Shown here piece after piece: positions 1-8,584 of a DNA stretch of 64,000 nt; the first letter of the stretch is position 1, and each line of letters begins with the position of its first letter. The DNA comes from Baekduia alba (GTDB lineage Bacteria > Actinomycetota > Thermoleophilia > Solirubrobacterales > Solirubrobacteraceae). The notes below the pieces were generated by a model. It had not been told where the DNA came from. It did no database searches and was given only the letters and a program-made list of their open reading frames with translations. The stretch covers positions 5,580,001 through 5,644,000 of the forward strand of contig NZ_CP114013.1 in assembly GCF_028416635.1 (NCBI RefSeq), read 5' to 3'. Position numbers and translations under genes: made by a program.

Positions 1-350
1 TTGCCGGTGTCGGACTGGACGGTCGCGGTCGCGGAGGTGCCGTCGATCGCGACCTTCTTGACGTCGAGCTCCCATGAGTCGACGTCGCGCAGCGCGTCCT
101 TGAGGACCTTCTCGCAGGTGCCCTTGGAGGCGGTCTTGATCTTGGTCACCAGCGCGGGGGCCAGGAGGTCCGCGCAGATCTTGGTCTCGTCGCGCTTCTT
201 GCTGGCCTTCTGGAGGTCTTCGACGGTCTGCGCGACCGCCTTCTGGTCGCCTTTGAAGTCCGATGACGAGTCGTCGTCGGTCTGCCCGCAGGCGGTCAGG
301 GTAAGCGCGCTGAGGCAGAGCAACGCGGCGAGGCGGGTGGTGGCGGCCAT
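1..350 (-). CDS. Putative secreted lipoprotein, C-terminus cut by window edge
   Basis: Function unknown. Read from the ATG at 350 the protein opens with a short lipoprotein signal (MAATTRLAALL, hydrophobic core, lipobox LTAC with Cys at residue 21), so it should be anchored on the outer face of the membrane. An Asp/Ser-rich tether follows, then a Lys/Glu-rich domain with two more Cys (KICADLL, KGTCEKV) that could form a disulfide. 116 codons are visible before the edge. The start is supported by TACGCT eight bases upstream. It is divergent from the TetR gene at 398. Confidence 0.75.
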   Translation of the reverse strand, partial: MAATTRLAALLCLSALTLTACGQTDDDSSSDFKGDQKAVAQTVEDLQKASKKRDETKICADLLAPALVTKIKTASKGTCEKVLKDALRDVDSWELDVKKVAIDGTSATATVQSDTG

Positions 351-397
351 CGTGCTGGAGCGTACCTCCTGCCCTGCCGCCTAGGATTCAGCGACGC

Positions 398-1057
398 ATG
401 GCCGACTCCGACGCATCCCGCACCACCGTTCCCACCGTCGTTCCGCGAGGTCGTCACGCGCCGCCGCTGGAGGTCCGGCTGACGGTGCAGCGCCGCCGGC
501 TGTTCGAGGCGGCGGCCACGGTCTTCGCCAAGCGCGGCTTCGCCGACGCCACCGCGGAGGCGATCAGCCGCGAGGCCGGGATGTCGAAGGCGACGTTCTA
601 CGAGCACTTCGCCAACAAGGAGGAGGCGATCCTCGCGCTGTTCGACGAGGCCGCCACCGAGTGCATGCGCCAGATGGCGCTCGCCGCCGACGAGCAGACC
701 GAGGACTACCCGACGCACCTCGCCAACGGCACGCGCGCGTTCCTGCGCACGCTCGCCGACTGGCCCGACGCGGCGCAGACGCTCCTGGTCGAGATCATCG
801 GCGCCGGCCCGCGCGCGACCGAGCGCCGCGACGCGATCCTCGACGCGTTCGCCGACGCCATCTACCGCGACAACGAGCGCACGGCGCCGAAGTACGGCGC
901 GCCGCGCTTCGCCTCGCGCGACGACGCGTTCGCGTGCGTCGGCGCGATCGTCGAGCTCGCCTCGCGCCAGCTGCGCACCGGCAACCCCGGCGACATCCGC
1001 GAGCTCGAGCCCGTGATCGACCGCCTCATGCTCGGAATCCTCGAGCAGAGCCGCTGA
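398..1057 (+). CDS. TetR/AcrR family transcriptional regulator
   Basis: A 219-residue DNA-binding repressor of the TetR family. After an unstructured 25-residue leader comes the helix-turn-helix (about residues 30-75): [15 protein letters not shown], then [17 protein letters not shown], the family's recognition-helix pattern, then [13 protein letters not shown]. The rest is a helical ligand-binding domain whose ligand cannot be read from sequence. A TAGGAT box (382-387) lies ten bases before the ATG and no Shine-Dalgarno is seen. It is divergent from the lipoprotein gene, with no clear palindrome in the 47-base gap. The downstream uracil-DNA glycosylase starts 52 bases after it and may be co-transcribed. 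Confidence 0.9.
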   Translation: MADSDASRTTVPTVVPRGRHAPPLEVRLTVQRRRLFEAAATVFAKRGFADATAEAISREAGMSKATFYEHFANKEEAILALFDEAATECMRQMALAADEQTEDYPTHLANGTRAFLRTLADWPDAAQTLLVEIIGAGPRATERRDAILDAFADAIYRDNERTAPKYGAPRFASRDDAFACVGAIVELASRQLRTGNPGDIRELEPVIDRLMLGILEQSR

Positions 1058-1109
1058 TGGTCGCCGACACGCTCAGCGAGAGGCTTCCCAGGATCCTGCA
1101 GCAGGCGGG

Positions 1110-1826
1110 ATGAGCCGCCGCCACGCGGACCCCGGCCTCGCCGCCCTGGAGGCGGAGGTCACGCGGTGCCGGCGCTGTCCGCGCCTGGTCGACTGGCGCG
1201 AGCAGGTCGCGCGCGAGAAGCGCGCCTCGTTCAAGGACGACACCTACTGGGGCCGCCCGATCCCGGGCTTCGGCGACCCGCGCGCCCGCGTCCTGATCCT
1301 CGGGCTCGCGCCCGCCGCCCACGGCGCCAACCGCACCGGGCGCGTCTTCACCGGCGACCGCAGCGGCGACTTCCTCTTCGCCTCGTTGCACCGCACCGGC
1401 TTCGCCAACAAGCCGACGAGCGTCGCGCGCGACGACGGCCTCCAGCTCACGGACGCCTGGATCACCGCCGCCGTGCGCTGCGCGCCGCCGGCCAACAAGC
1501 CGACGCCCGACGAGCGCGACGCGTGCCTGCCGTGGACGGTCGCCGAGCTGGAGCACGTGAGCGACGTGCGCGTCGTCGTCTGCCTCGGCGCGTTCGCCTG
1601 GGACGCCGCGCTGCGGCTGCGCGCCGCGCTCGGCCATGCGCCGCCGCGGCCCAAGCCGAAGTTCGGCCACGGCGCGCTCTGGTACGACGACGACCGGGAG
1701 GACGGTGGCTGGGCGCTTCTGGGCACCTACCACCCGTCCCAGCAGAACACCTTCACCGGCGTTCTGACCGAGGCGATGATGGACGACGTGTTCACCACCG
1801 CGCGCGACGTGGCGGGCCTGGCGTGA
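1110..1826 (+). CDS. udgB: Type 5 uracil-DNA glycosylase (UdgB family)
   Basis: Removes uracil and other deaminated bases from DNA at the start of base excision repair. The 238-residue length fits family 5. Visible motifs: [12 protein letters not shown] near the N-terminus (Cys20, Cys23) and two later Cys (VRCAPP and RDACLPW) that should hold the family's [4Fe-4S] cluster; motif 1 [14 protein letters not shown]; and the C-terminal [10 protein letters not shown]. The GLAPAAHG form of motif 1 separates UdgB from family 4 enzymes. The following small gene starts inside its stop codon. High GC makes cytosine deamination a plausible selective reason for this enzyme, but that is inference. Confidence 0.93.
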   Translation: MSRRHADPGLAALEAEVTRCRRCPRLVDWREQVAREKRASFKDDTYWGRPIPGFGDPRARVLILGLAPAAHGANRTGRVFTGDRSGDFLFASLHRTGFANKPTSVARDDGLQLTDAWITAAVRCAPPANKPTPDERDACLPWTVAELEHVSDVRVVVCLGAFAWDAALRLRAALGHAPPRPKPKFGHGALWYDDDREDGGWALLGTYHPSQQNTFTGVLTEAMMDDVFTTARDVAGLA

Positions 1827-2236
1827 TCGTCCCGCAGGCCGAGGTCGCCGGCGTCCACCTGCTGATGAGCGAGACGGGCGTCCGCCACGTCCTCGGCCGG
1901 CCCAAGTCCATGCGGTCGGTCAAGGACGGACTCGGACCCACCCGCCCGATCCGCGTCATGGACTACGGCAAGACCAAGGTCTACCTCTCGGCCACCGCCG
2001 ACGGCACGGTCTTCGACGTGACGACGACCGACCGCCGCCAGAAGACGAAGAGCGGCGTCGGCGTCGGCTCCTCCGAGCGCGCGGTCAAGCGCGGCGTCGC
2101 GCACGTCACCTGCACCGGACCGCGCACGCTGCGCTCCTGCACCGTCGGCCGGCTGCTGGCCGGCCAGCGCGTCACCACCTTCCGGCTCAGCCACGACCGC
2201 GTCCGCCAGATCACGCTCGGCTTCGTGATCGACTAG
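1823..2236 (+). CDS. Conserved small protein of unknown function, coupled to udgB
   Basis: A 137-residue protein I do not recognise by name. It starts at a GTG that overlaps the udgB stop by four bases (GTGA), so translation is probably coupled. The N-terminal half contains [20 protein letters not shown], which resembles the 'G..L.MS...V...LG.P' motif of SmpA/BamE-like and related actinobacterial proteins. The rest alternates short beta-strand-like segments and carries two Cys (HVTCTGP, LRSCTVG). Unlike most such proteins it has no signal peptide from this start. An upstream start inside udgB in the same frame cannot be excluded. Confidence 0.65.
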   Translation: MIVPQAEVAGVHLLMSETGVRHVLGRPKSMRSVKDGLGPTRPIRVMDYGKTKVYLSATADGTVFDVTTTDRRQKTKSGVGVGSSERAVKRGVAHVTCTGPRTLRSCTVGRLLAGQRVTTFRLSHDRVRQITLGFVID

Positions 2237-2239
2237 CGG

Positions 2240-3010
2240 CTACAGCACCGCGCCGCCCGTCGCGTCGAGGAACTGCCCGGTCACGAACCGGGCGTCGTCG
2301 GACGCGGCGAAGGCGACGACGCTCGCGACGTCCTCCGGCTCGGTCAGCCGCCCGAACGGCGACATGCCCTCGGCGTGCGCGCGCGCCGCGTCGTCGCCGC
2401 GCAGCCAGCCGGCGTTCATGTCCGTGTCGACCACGCCGGGCGCGACGACGTTGACGGTGATGCCGCGCGGCGCCAGCTCCTTGGCCAGCGTCTGGGACAT
2501 CACGTCGATCGCCGCCTTCGACATCGCGTAGGCGACGAGCTCGGGCTTGACCTGCTTGGTCAGGCCGGTGCCGATCGTGATGACCCGGCCGCCCGCGTCC
2601 ATCCGCTCGGCCGCGGCCTGCGTGATGAAGAACGGCGCGCGGGCGTTGATCGCGAAGTGCTCGTCGAACAGCTCCGACGTCGTCCCGGCGAGGTCGGCGT
2701 GGGTGGCGACGCCGGCGTTGTTGACGAGGATGTCGAGCCGCGTCGAGCCGGTCCGGCGCGCCATCACGGCGTCGAGCTGGCCGAAGAGCCCGGCGACGTC
2801 GCCGGCCACGCCCAGCGGCTGGCCGAGCGCGAAGGCCTGCCCGCCGTCGGCCTCGATCGCGGCGACGACCGCGGCCGCCGCCTCGGCCTGCCGGCCGTAG
2901 TGCACGGCGACGAGCGCGCCGTCGGCCGCGAGGCGCTGCGCGATCGCGCGGCCGATGCCGCGCGAGCCGCCGGTGACCAGCGCGACCTTGCCTGCGAGGG
3001 ACCTCGACAT
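2240..3010 (-). CDS. SDR family NAD(P)-dependent oxidoreductase
   Basis: A 256-residue classical short-chain dehydrogenase. The Rossmann glycine motif TGGSRGIG is at residues 13-20, NNAG follows strand beta4, and the catalytic YAMSK is present. The usual catalytic Ser 13 residues before the Tyr is replaced by Thr within ITIGTG, which can still hydrogen-bond. Substrate unknown. It is divergent from the TetR gene at 3100, and the 89-base gap holds two TetR-type palindromes, so this SDR is the likely regulated target. It converges on the udgB-linked gene with a three-base gap between stop codons. Confidence 0.9.
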   Translation of the reverse strand: MSRSLAGKVALVTGGSRGIGRAIAQRLAADGALVAVHYGRQAEAAAAVVAAIEADGGQAFALGQPLGVAGDVAGLFGQLDAVMARRTGSTRLDILVNNAGVATHADLAGTTSELFDEHFAINARAPFFITQAAAERMDAGGRVITIGTGLTKQVKPELVAYAMSKAAIDVMSQTLAKELAPRGITVNVVAPGVVDTDMNAGWLRGDDAARAHAEGMSPFGRLTEPEDVASVVAFAASDDARFVTGQFLDATGGAVL

Positions 3011-3028
3011 GGGGAGACCTACCTTTGG

Positions 3029-3044
3029 TGTAGCGATCGATACA
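3029..3044. promoter_or_regulatory. TetR-type operator 1 (SDR side)
   Basis: Near-perfect 16-base palindrome TGTAGCGATCGATACA (TGTA-N8-TACA, one mismatched pair) between the divergent SDR and TetR genes, 18 bases upstream of the SDR start. Its TACAGAACG flank is repeated in inverted orientation next to operator 2, so an exact 12-base inverted repeat (3038-3049 and 3068-3079) links the two sites. Confidence 0.7.
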
Positions 3045-3072
3045 GAACGGGGGCGCGGACGCTAGCACGTTC

Positions 3073-3088
3073 TGTATCGCGCGCTATA
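3073..3088. promoter_or_regulatory. TetR-type operator 2 and TetR promoter -10
   Basis: TGTATCGCGCGCTATA, a 16-base imperfect palindrome (two mismatched pairs) of the same TGTA-N8-TAYA form as operator 1, centred 44 bases from it. A TAGAAT box (3087-3092) overlaps its right end and lies seven bases before the TetR ATG, so a bound repressor would block the regulator's own promoter. Confidence 0.65.
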
Positions 3089-3099
3089 GAATTCAGGCC

Positions 3100-3654
3100 A
3101 TGGCCCGCCCCCGCAGCTTCGACCGCGACGCCGCCCTGGAGCAGGCGATGCGCGCGTTCTGGGCCCAAGGCTACGAGCAGACGTCGATCAGCGACCTGAC
3201 GCGGGCGATGGGGATCGCGCCGCCGAGCCTCTACGCGGCGTTCGGCGACAAGCGCCGCCTCTTCGACGAGGCGGTCGCGCGCTACCAGAGCGACGCGGGC
3301 GCGCCGGTCCGCCAGGGCCTGGCCGCCGACACGGCGCGCGGCGCCGTCGAGCGGATGCTGCGCGTCGCGGCGACCGAGTACACCCGCGACGACACGCCGC
3401 AGGGCTGCTTCATCCTCTCCGAGCCGCTGCTGGGCGACGAGCGCGCCCGCTCCGACGGCGCGCTGCGCGACCGGCTGCAGCGCGGCGTCGACGCCGGCGA
3501 GCTGCCCGCCGGGACCGACGTCGCCACGCTCGCCGCGTTCTACGGCTCGGTGCTCAACGGCATGTCGGCGCGGGCACGCGACGGCGCCGGCGTCGACGAG
3601 CTGCGCAACGTGGCCGAGCTGGCGCTGAGGGCTTGGCCGACGGCCGTACCCTGA
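3100..3654 (+). CDS. TetR/AcrR family regulator, probable repressor of the adjacent SDR
   Basis: A 184-residue TetR-family protein. It opens MARPRSFDRDAALEQAMRAF, then the helix-turn-helix TSISDLTRAMGIAPPSLYAAF (residues 27-47) and GDKRRLFDEA. This RPRxFD...LYxxFGDK form is typical of the subfamily that includes ComR/AcuR-like repressors, and a Cys in the ligand domain (QGCFILSEP) is a recurrent feature of that group. Its promoter and that of the divergent SDR each carry a TGTA-N8-TACA-like palindrome, which suggests autoregulation and control of the SDR. It ends eight bases before lhr. Ligand unknown. Confidence 0.9.
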   Translation: MARPRSFDRDAALEQAMRAFWAQGYEQTSISDLTRAMGIAPPSLYAAFGDKRRLFDEAVARYQSDAGAPVRQGLAADTARGAVERMLRVAATEYTRDDTPQGCFILSEPLLGDERARSDGALRDRLQRGVDAGELPAGTDVATLAAFYGSVLNGMSARARDGAGVDELRNVAELALRAWPTAVP

Positions 3655-3661
3655 GGGGTCC

Positions 3662-6600
3662 GTGTCTTCGCTCGAAGCCTTCAACCTCCAGACGCAGGAT
3701 TGGTTCGCGCGGGCGTTCGCGGGCCCGACCGCGGTGCAGGAGCAGGCGTGGCCGGCGATCGCGACCGGTGAGCACGTCCTGATCTCCGCGCCGACCGGCT
3801 CGGGCAAGACGCTCGCCGCCTTCCTGTGGTCGCTGGACCGCCTCGCCAACACGCCGCGCGAGGACGGCACCGGCGTGCGCGTCGTCTACGTCTCGCCGCT
3901 CAAGGCGCTGTCCTACGACGTCGAGCGCAACCTGCAGGCGCCGCTGATCGGCATCGGCGCACACCTGAAGGTCGGGATCCGGACCGGCGACACGCCGCAG
4001 AAGGAGCGGGCCCAGATGCGACGCACGCCGCCGGACGTCCTCATCACGACGCCCGAGTCGTTGTACCTCATGTTGACCTCGCAGGCGCGCGACGTGCTGC
4101 GCGACGTCGAGGCCGTGATCGTCGACGAGATCCACGCGGTCGCGTCGACCAAGCGCGGCGCGCACATGGCGCTGACGCTGGAGCGGCTCAGCGCGCTCGT
4201 GCAGGCCGAGCACGGCCGCGACCCGCAGCGCATCGGGCTGTCGGCGACCCAGAACCCGCTCGAGGAGGTCGGCCGCTTCATGGTCGGCCCGCAGCGGACC
4301 TGCCGGATCGTCGACGCCGGCGTGCGCAAGCCGCTGGACCTGAAGATCCAGGTGCCGGTCGAGTCGATGGTCGAGCCCGAGCAGTCCGCGCCGCTGGACC
4401 CGCTGGAGCCCGGGGTGGGCGGCAGCGAGGCGACGCGCAAGTCGATCTGGCCCGCCATGTACCCGCAGTTGCTCGAGCTGGTCCAGGCGCACCGCTCGAC
4501 GATCATCTTCGTCAACAACCGGCGCGGTGCCGAGCGCCTGGCGCTGCGCCTCAACGAGCTGGCCGAGGCCGAGATCGCGCGCGCCCATCACGGGTCGCTG
4601 GCGCGCGAGGAGCGCCTCGTCGTCGAGGAGCAGCTGAAGGCCGGCCAGCTGCCGTGCCTGGTCGCGACGTCGTCGCTGGAGCTCGGCATCGACATGGGCG
4701 CCGTCGACCTGGTGCTGCAGGTCGAGTCCCCCAAGTCGGTCTCGCGCGGCCTGCAGCGCATCGGCCGCGCCGGCCACAGCGTCGGCGACGTCTCCAAGGG
4801 ACGGATCTTCCCGAAGTTCCGCGCCGACCTGCTGGAATGCGCCGTCGTCGTCAAGCTCATGCGCGAGGGCAAGATCGAGCCGACGGTCGTCCCCCGCAAC
4901 CCGCTCGACGTCCTCTGCCAGCAGATCGTCGCGATCGCCGCCGGCGTGGAGAGCGACGAGGAGGGCGCGACCCTCCTGGTCGACGACCTGTACGCCCTGG
5001 TCACCAAGACCTACACCTACGCCGAGCTGTCGCGGCCGGTCTTCGAGAACGTCCTCGACATGCTCGACGGCCGCTACCCGTCACAGGAGTTCGGCGAGCT
5101 CCGCCCGCGCGTCGTGTGGGATCGAGTCGCCGGCACGGTCCGCCCGCGCAAGGGCGCGCGCCAGCTGGCGATCACCAACGCGGGCACGATCCCCGACCGC
5201 GGCCTGTTCGCGGTCGTCCTGCCCGACGGCCGCCGCGTCGGCGAGCTCGACGAGGAGATGGTCTACGAGGCGCGACCGGGCCAGACGTTCCTGCTCGGCG
5301 CGTCGTCGTGGCGCATCGAGGAGATCCAGCGCGACCGCGTGGTCGTCTCGCCGGCGCCGGGCGTCCCGGGCGCCGTCCCGTTCTGGAAGGGCGACTCGGT
5401 CGGCCGGCCCAAGGAGCTGGGCCGCGCGATCGGCGAGTTCTCGCGCTGGGCCGTCGACCAGACGCCGGAGCTGCTCGAGGCCGACTACGACCTCGACCCG
5501 CTGGCCGCGCGCAACCTGGTGGACTTCCTGCGCGAGCAGCAGGAGGCGACGCGGGTGATCCCGTCGGACCGCACGATCGTGGTCGAGCGCTTCCGCGACG
5601 AGATCGGCGACTGGCGCCTGTGCGTCCTCAGCCCGTACGGCGGGCGCGTGCACGCCGCGTGGGCGCTGGCGCTGAGCGCCAAGATCCGCGACGAGCACGG
5701 CCTGGAGTCCGACGCGATCTGGTCCGACGACGGGATCATCGTCCACCTCCCCGACGCCGACGAGCCGCCCGGCGCCGACCTGGTGATGCTCGACCCGGAG
5801 GACATCGAGGACCAGGTCGTCGCGGAGCTGGGCTCGTCCGCGCTGTTCGGCGCGCGCTTCCGCGAGAACGCCGGCCGCGCGCTGCTGATCCCGCGCGCCT
5901 ACCCGGGCAAGCGAACGCCGCTGTGGCAGCAGCGCCTCAAGGCGCAGTCGCTGCTGGAGGTCGCCAAGCAGTACGGCGACTTCCCCATCATCTTGGAGAC
6001 CTACCGCGAGTGCCTGCGCGACGTCCTCGATGTCCCGGGCCTGACCGAGCTGCTCTCCGGGCTGCACTCGCGCGAGCTGTCGCTGGTCGAGGTCGAGACC
6101 CGCACGGCGTCGCCGTTCGCGTCGTCGTTGTTGTTCGACTACGTCGCGACCTACATGTACGAGGGCGACACGCCCAACGCGGAGCGGCGCGCCGCGGCGC
6201 TGTCGCTGGACCGCGACCTCCTGCGCGAGCTGCTCGGCCAGGAGGAGCTGCGCGACCTCATCGACGCCGACGCGCTGGACCTCGTCGAGGCCGACCTCCA
6301 GCACCGGTCCGTACGCACGCAGGCCGCCGATGGCGACGCGCTCGCCGACGTCCTGCGCCGCGTCGGCGACCTGAGCGCCGCCGAGGTCCGGGCCCGCGTC
6401 CTGGCCGCGCTCGACAGCGACGCGTTGTTGTCGTCCTTGATCGACGAGCGGCGCGCGGTGCGGCTGCGCGTCGGCGGCGAGGAGCGCTGGATCGCGGCCG
6501 ACGACGCGGGCCTGTACCGCGACGCGTTCGGCGCCGTCCCGCCGGGCGGCCTGCCCGCCGCCTTCCTCGAGTCGGTGGATAAGCCGACCGAGCGGCTGTT

Positions 6601-8164
6601 CGCGCGCTACGCCCGGACGCACGGGCCGTTCACGACGGCCGACCTGCGCGAGCGCTACGGCGTCGACCCGTCGAGCGCGCTGGCCGCGCTGGAGACCGCC
6701 GGCGGGCTCGTCCGCGGCGAGCTACGCCCCGGCGGCACCGAGCGCGAGTGGTGCGACACCGACGTCCTGCGCCGCATCCGGCGCGCGTCGCTGGCCGTGC
6801 TGCGCAAGGAGATCGAGGCGACCGACCAGCGGGCGCTGGCCGCCTTCCTGCCCTCGTGGATGGGCGTGGACCGGCATCCGGCCGCCGGCGCCGGGATCGA
6901 CCGGCTGCGCGAGATGTTGGTGCCCTTGCAGGGGCTGGCGCTGCCCGCCGACGTGTGGGAGCGCGACGTGCTGCCGCGCCGCGTCGGCGCGTACTCGCCG
7001 GTCTGGCTGGACCAGCTGTGCGCCGCGGGCGAAGTCGTATGGGTCGGCGCGGGCGCGCTGGGCCGCAACTCCGGGCGCGTCGCGCTGTACTTCCGCGAGG
7101 ACGCCGCAGCGCTGGGGAATCCGGCCCACCCGCCCCGCGGCGGCGTCGAGCGGCCCGAGGGCGAGACGCACGACCTGCTGCGCGAGCGGCTGGCGCAGTC
7201 GCCGTGCTTCTTCACCGACTTCCTCGCCCAGGTGCCGGCCGCGCCGGAGGAGATCCAGGACGCGCTGTGGGACCTCGTCTGGGCGGGCGAGGTGACCAAC
7301 GACGCGTTCGCGCCGCTGCGCGCGCCGCGGCTGACGCTGGCGCGGGCGCAGAAGGCGTCGCTCGCGGGCCGGCGCGGCACGCGCGCGGGGACCCGCTTCG
7401 GCTCGCGCCGCGGGACCGGCGCGGCCGCCCAGGTCCAGGGTCGCTGGGCGCTGACGACGTCGATCTTCGGCGCCGAGGCCGTCGGGGCGGGTGGGGACGG
7501 GGTCCGCAGGCGCACGATCGCCGAGCTGATGCTGGAGCGCTACGGGATCGTGACGCGCGAGCACGTCCTGGCCGAGGGCGTGCCCGGCGGGTTCTCGTCG
7601 CTGTACGACTCGCTGTCGACGCTGGAGACGCTCGGCGTCTGCCGGCGCGGCTACTTCGTCGAGGGCCTGGGCGGCGCGCAGTTCGCGCTCCCGGGCGCGG
7701 TCGAGCGGCTGCGCACGCAGGCCGACCGCGCCGAGGAGACGCCGCCGGTCGTGCTCGCCGCGACCGATCCGGCGCAGCCCTTCGGCGCAGCGCTGCCGTG
7801 GCCGAAGCGCCGTGACTCTGCGGAACCCGCCACCGGCGGCCGCGCCGGGACCGACGACTCAGGGGCGAGTTCCGGACGCGCGAAGCCGGCGCGCGCGCAG
7901 GGCGCCTACGTCGTCCTCGCCGGCGCCGAGCCGGTCCTCTACGTCGAGCGCGGCGGCCGCGGCCTGCAGGTGCTGGTGGAGCGCAACGACCCGCGGCTGA
8001 TCCCGGCGCTCGAGGCGCTCACCGCCTTCGTGACCGGCGACCGCCGGCACAAGCTGTCGCTGGAGCGGGTGGATGGCGAAGCGGTGGTCGGCTCCGACCT
8101 GGAGGCGCTGCTCATCGAGGTCGGCTTCCGCGCAGGGCCGCGGAAGCTCACCTTGAGCGCTTGA
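3662..8164 (+). CDS. lhr: Large ATP-dependent helicase Lhr
   Basis: A 1500-residue superfamily 2 helicase, the usual length for full bacterial Lhr. Walker A is SAPTGSGKT (42-50), motif II VDEIH (154-158) and motif III GLSATQNP. The second RecA lobe has IIFVNNRRGAERLA, ATSSLELGIDMGAVD and QRIGRAGH. The rest holds the Lhr winged-helix and core domains and the long C-terminal domain, with a low-complexity insert near residue 1390 (PATGGRAGTDDSG). In mycobacteria Lhr is a 3'-to-5' translocase of the DNA damage response. It starts at GTG nine bases after TACCCT (3647-3652). Its stop codon overlaps the -35 box of the next gene. Confidence 0.96.
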   Translation: MSSLEAFNLQTQDWFARAFAGPTAVQEQAWPAIATGEHVLISAPTGSGKTLAAFLWSLDRLANTPREDGTGVRVVYVSPLKALSYDVERNLQAPLIGIGAHLKVGIRTGDTPQKERAQMRRTPPDVLITTPESLYLMLTSQARDVLRDVEAVIVDEIHAVASTKRGAHMALTLERLSALVQAEHGRDPQRIGLSATQNPLEEVGRFMVGPQRTCRIVDAGVRKPLDLKIQVPVESMVEPEQSAPLDPLEPGVGGSEATRKSIWPAMYPQLLELVQAHRSTIIFVNNRRGAERLALRLNELAEAEIARAHHGSLAREERLVVEEQLKAGQLPCLVATSSLELGIDMGAVDLVLQVESPKSVSRGLQRIGRAGHSVGDVSKGRIFPKFRADLLECAVVVKLMREGKIEPTVVPRNPLDVLCQQIVAIAAGVESDEEGATLLVDDLYALVTKTYTYAELSRPVFENVLDMLDGRYPSQEFGELRPRVVWDRVAGTVRPRKGARQLAITNAGTIPDRGLFAVVLPDGRRVGELDEEMVYEARPGQTFLLGASSWRIEEIQRDRVVVSPAPGVPGAVPFWKGDSVGRPKELGRAIGEFSRWAVDQTPELLEADYDLDPLAARNLVDFLREQQEATRVIPSDRTIVVERFRDEIGDWRLCVLSPYGGRVHAAWALALSAKIRDEHGLESDAIWSDDGIIVHLPDADEPPGADLVMLDPEDIEDQVVAELGSSALFGARFRENAGRALLIPRAYPGKRTPLWQQRLKAQSLLEVAKQYGDFPIILETYRECLRDVLDVPGLTELLSGLHSRELSLVEVETRTASPFASSLLFDYVATYMYEGDTPNAERRAAALSLDRDLLRELLGQEELRDLIDADALDLVEADLQHRSVRTQAADGDALADVLRRVGDLSAAEVRARVLAALDSDALLSSLIDERRAVRLRVGGEERWIAADDAGLYRDAFGAVPPGGLPAAFLESVDKPTERLFARYARTHGPFTTADLRERYGVDPSSALAALETAGGLVRGELRPGGTEREWCDTDVLRRIRRASLAVLRKEIEATDQRALAAFLPSWMGVDRHPAAGAGIDRLREMLVPLQGLALPADVWERDVLPRRVGAYSPVWLDQLCAAGEVVWVGAGALGRNSGRVALYFREDAAALGNPAHPPRGGVERPEGETHDLLRERLAQSPCFFTDFLAQVPAAPEEIQDALWDLVWAGEVTNDAFAPLRAPRLTLARAQKASLAGRRGTRAGTRFGSRRGTGAAAQVQGRWALTTSIFGAEAVGAGGDGVRRRTIAELMLERYGIVTREHVLAEGVPGGFSSLYDSLSTLETLGVCRRGYFVEGLGGAQFALPGAVERLRTQADRAEETPPVVLAATDPAQPFGAALPWPKRRDSAEPATGGRAGTDDSGASSGRAKPARAQGAYVVLAGAEPVLYVERGGRGLQVLVERNDPRLIPALEALTAFVTGDRRHKLSLERVDGEAVVGSDLEALLIEVGFRAGPRKLTLSA

Positions 8165-8189
8165 CAAAACTAAGACTCTTAGTCATATT
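8161..8189 (+). promoter_or_regulatory. Strong sigma-70-type promoter with embedded palindromic operator
   Basis: TTGACA (8161-8166), a 17-base spacer and CATATT (8184-8189) form a near-consensus promoter whose -35 overlaps the lhr stop. The spacer holds the perfect inverted repeat ACTAAGACTCTTAGT (8169-8183, 7-base arms, 1-base centre), exactly where a repressor would block RNA polymerase. The predicted transcription start falls on the ATG at 8197, so the mRNA would be leaderless. The regulator is not identifiable here. Confidence 0.75.
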
Positions 8190-8196
8190 GCGATCT

Positions 8197-8541
8197 ATGT
8201 TCACCGCGCTCTCCGGCCTGAACCTCACGCTCCGCTTCGTCGTCGAGCTGGCGGCGTTCGCCGCCCTCGGCGTCTGGGGCTGGCACGTCGGCGGCCCGGT
8301 CCCCGGGCTGGCGCTGCCGGTCGCGGCGATGGTCCTCTGGGGACTGTTCGCCGCACCGAAGGCCCGGATCGCGGCACCGGACGCCGTCCGGCTCGGCACC
8401 CAGGCGCTGGTCCTCGGCGGCGCGGCGGTCGCGCTGGTCGCCGCGGGTGCGCCCGTGGCGGGCGCGGTGCTCGGGATCGTGGTCGCCGTCAACTCCGCGC
8501 TGATCGCGGTGCTGCCCGCCCCGAGTTGGGCGCGCGCCTAG
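8197..8541 (+). CDS. YrdB/DUF2568-like small integral membrane protein
   Basis: A 114-residue hydrophobic protein with four likely membrane helices (LTLRFVVELAAFAALGVWGW; LALPVAAMVLWGLFAAP; LGTQALVLGGAAVALVAAGA; AVLGIVVAVNSALIAVL). The order NLTLRFVVEL...WGLF..PKA is typical of the YrdB/DUF2568 family, whose function is not established. The ATG at 8197 was preferred over the in-frame TTG at 8161 because the latter is the -35 box itself. Expression should be controlled by the palindrome within its promoter. It converges on the FAD oxidase with a 43-base gap that shows no hairpin. Confidence 0.8.
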   Translation: MFTALSGLNLTLRFVVELAAFAALGVWGWHVGGPVPGLALPVAAMVLWGLFAAPKARIAAPDAVRLGTQALVLGGAAVALVAAGAPVAGAVLGIVVAVNSALIAVLPAPSWARA

Positions 8542-8584
8542 CGCGCAGGCGACACCACCACCGACGACGACATCCGGCACGCGC

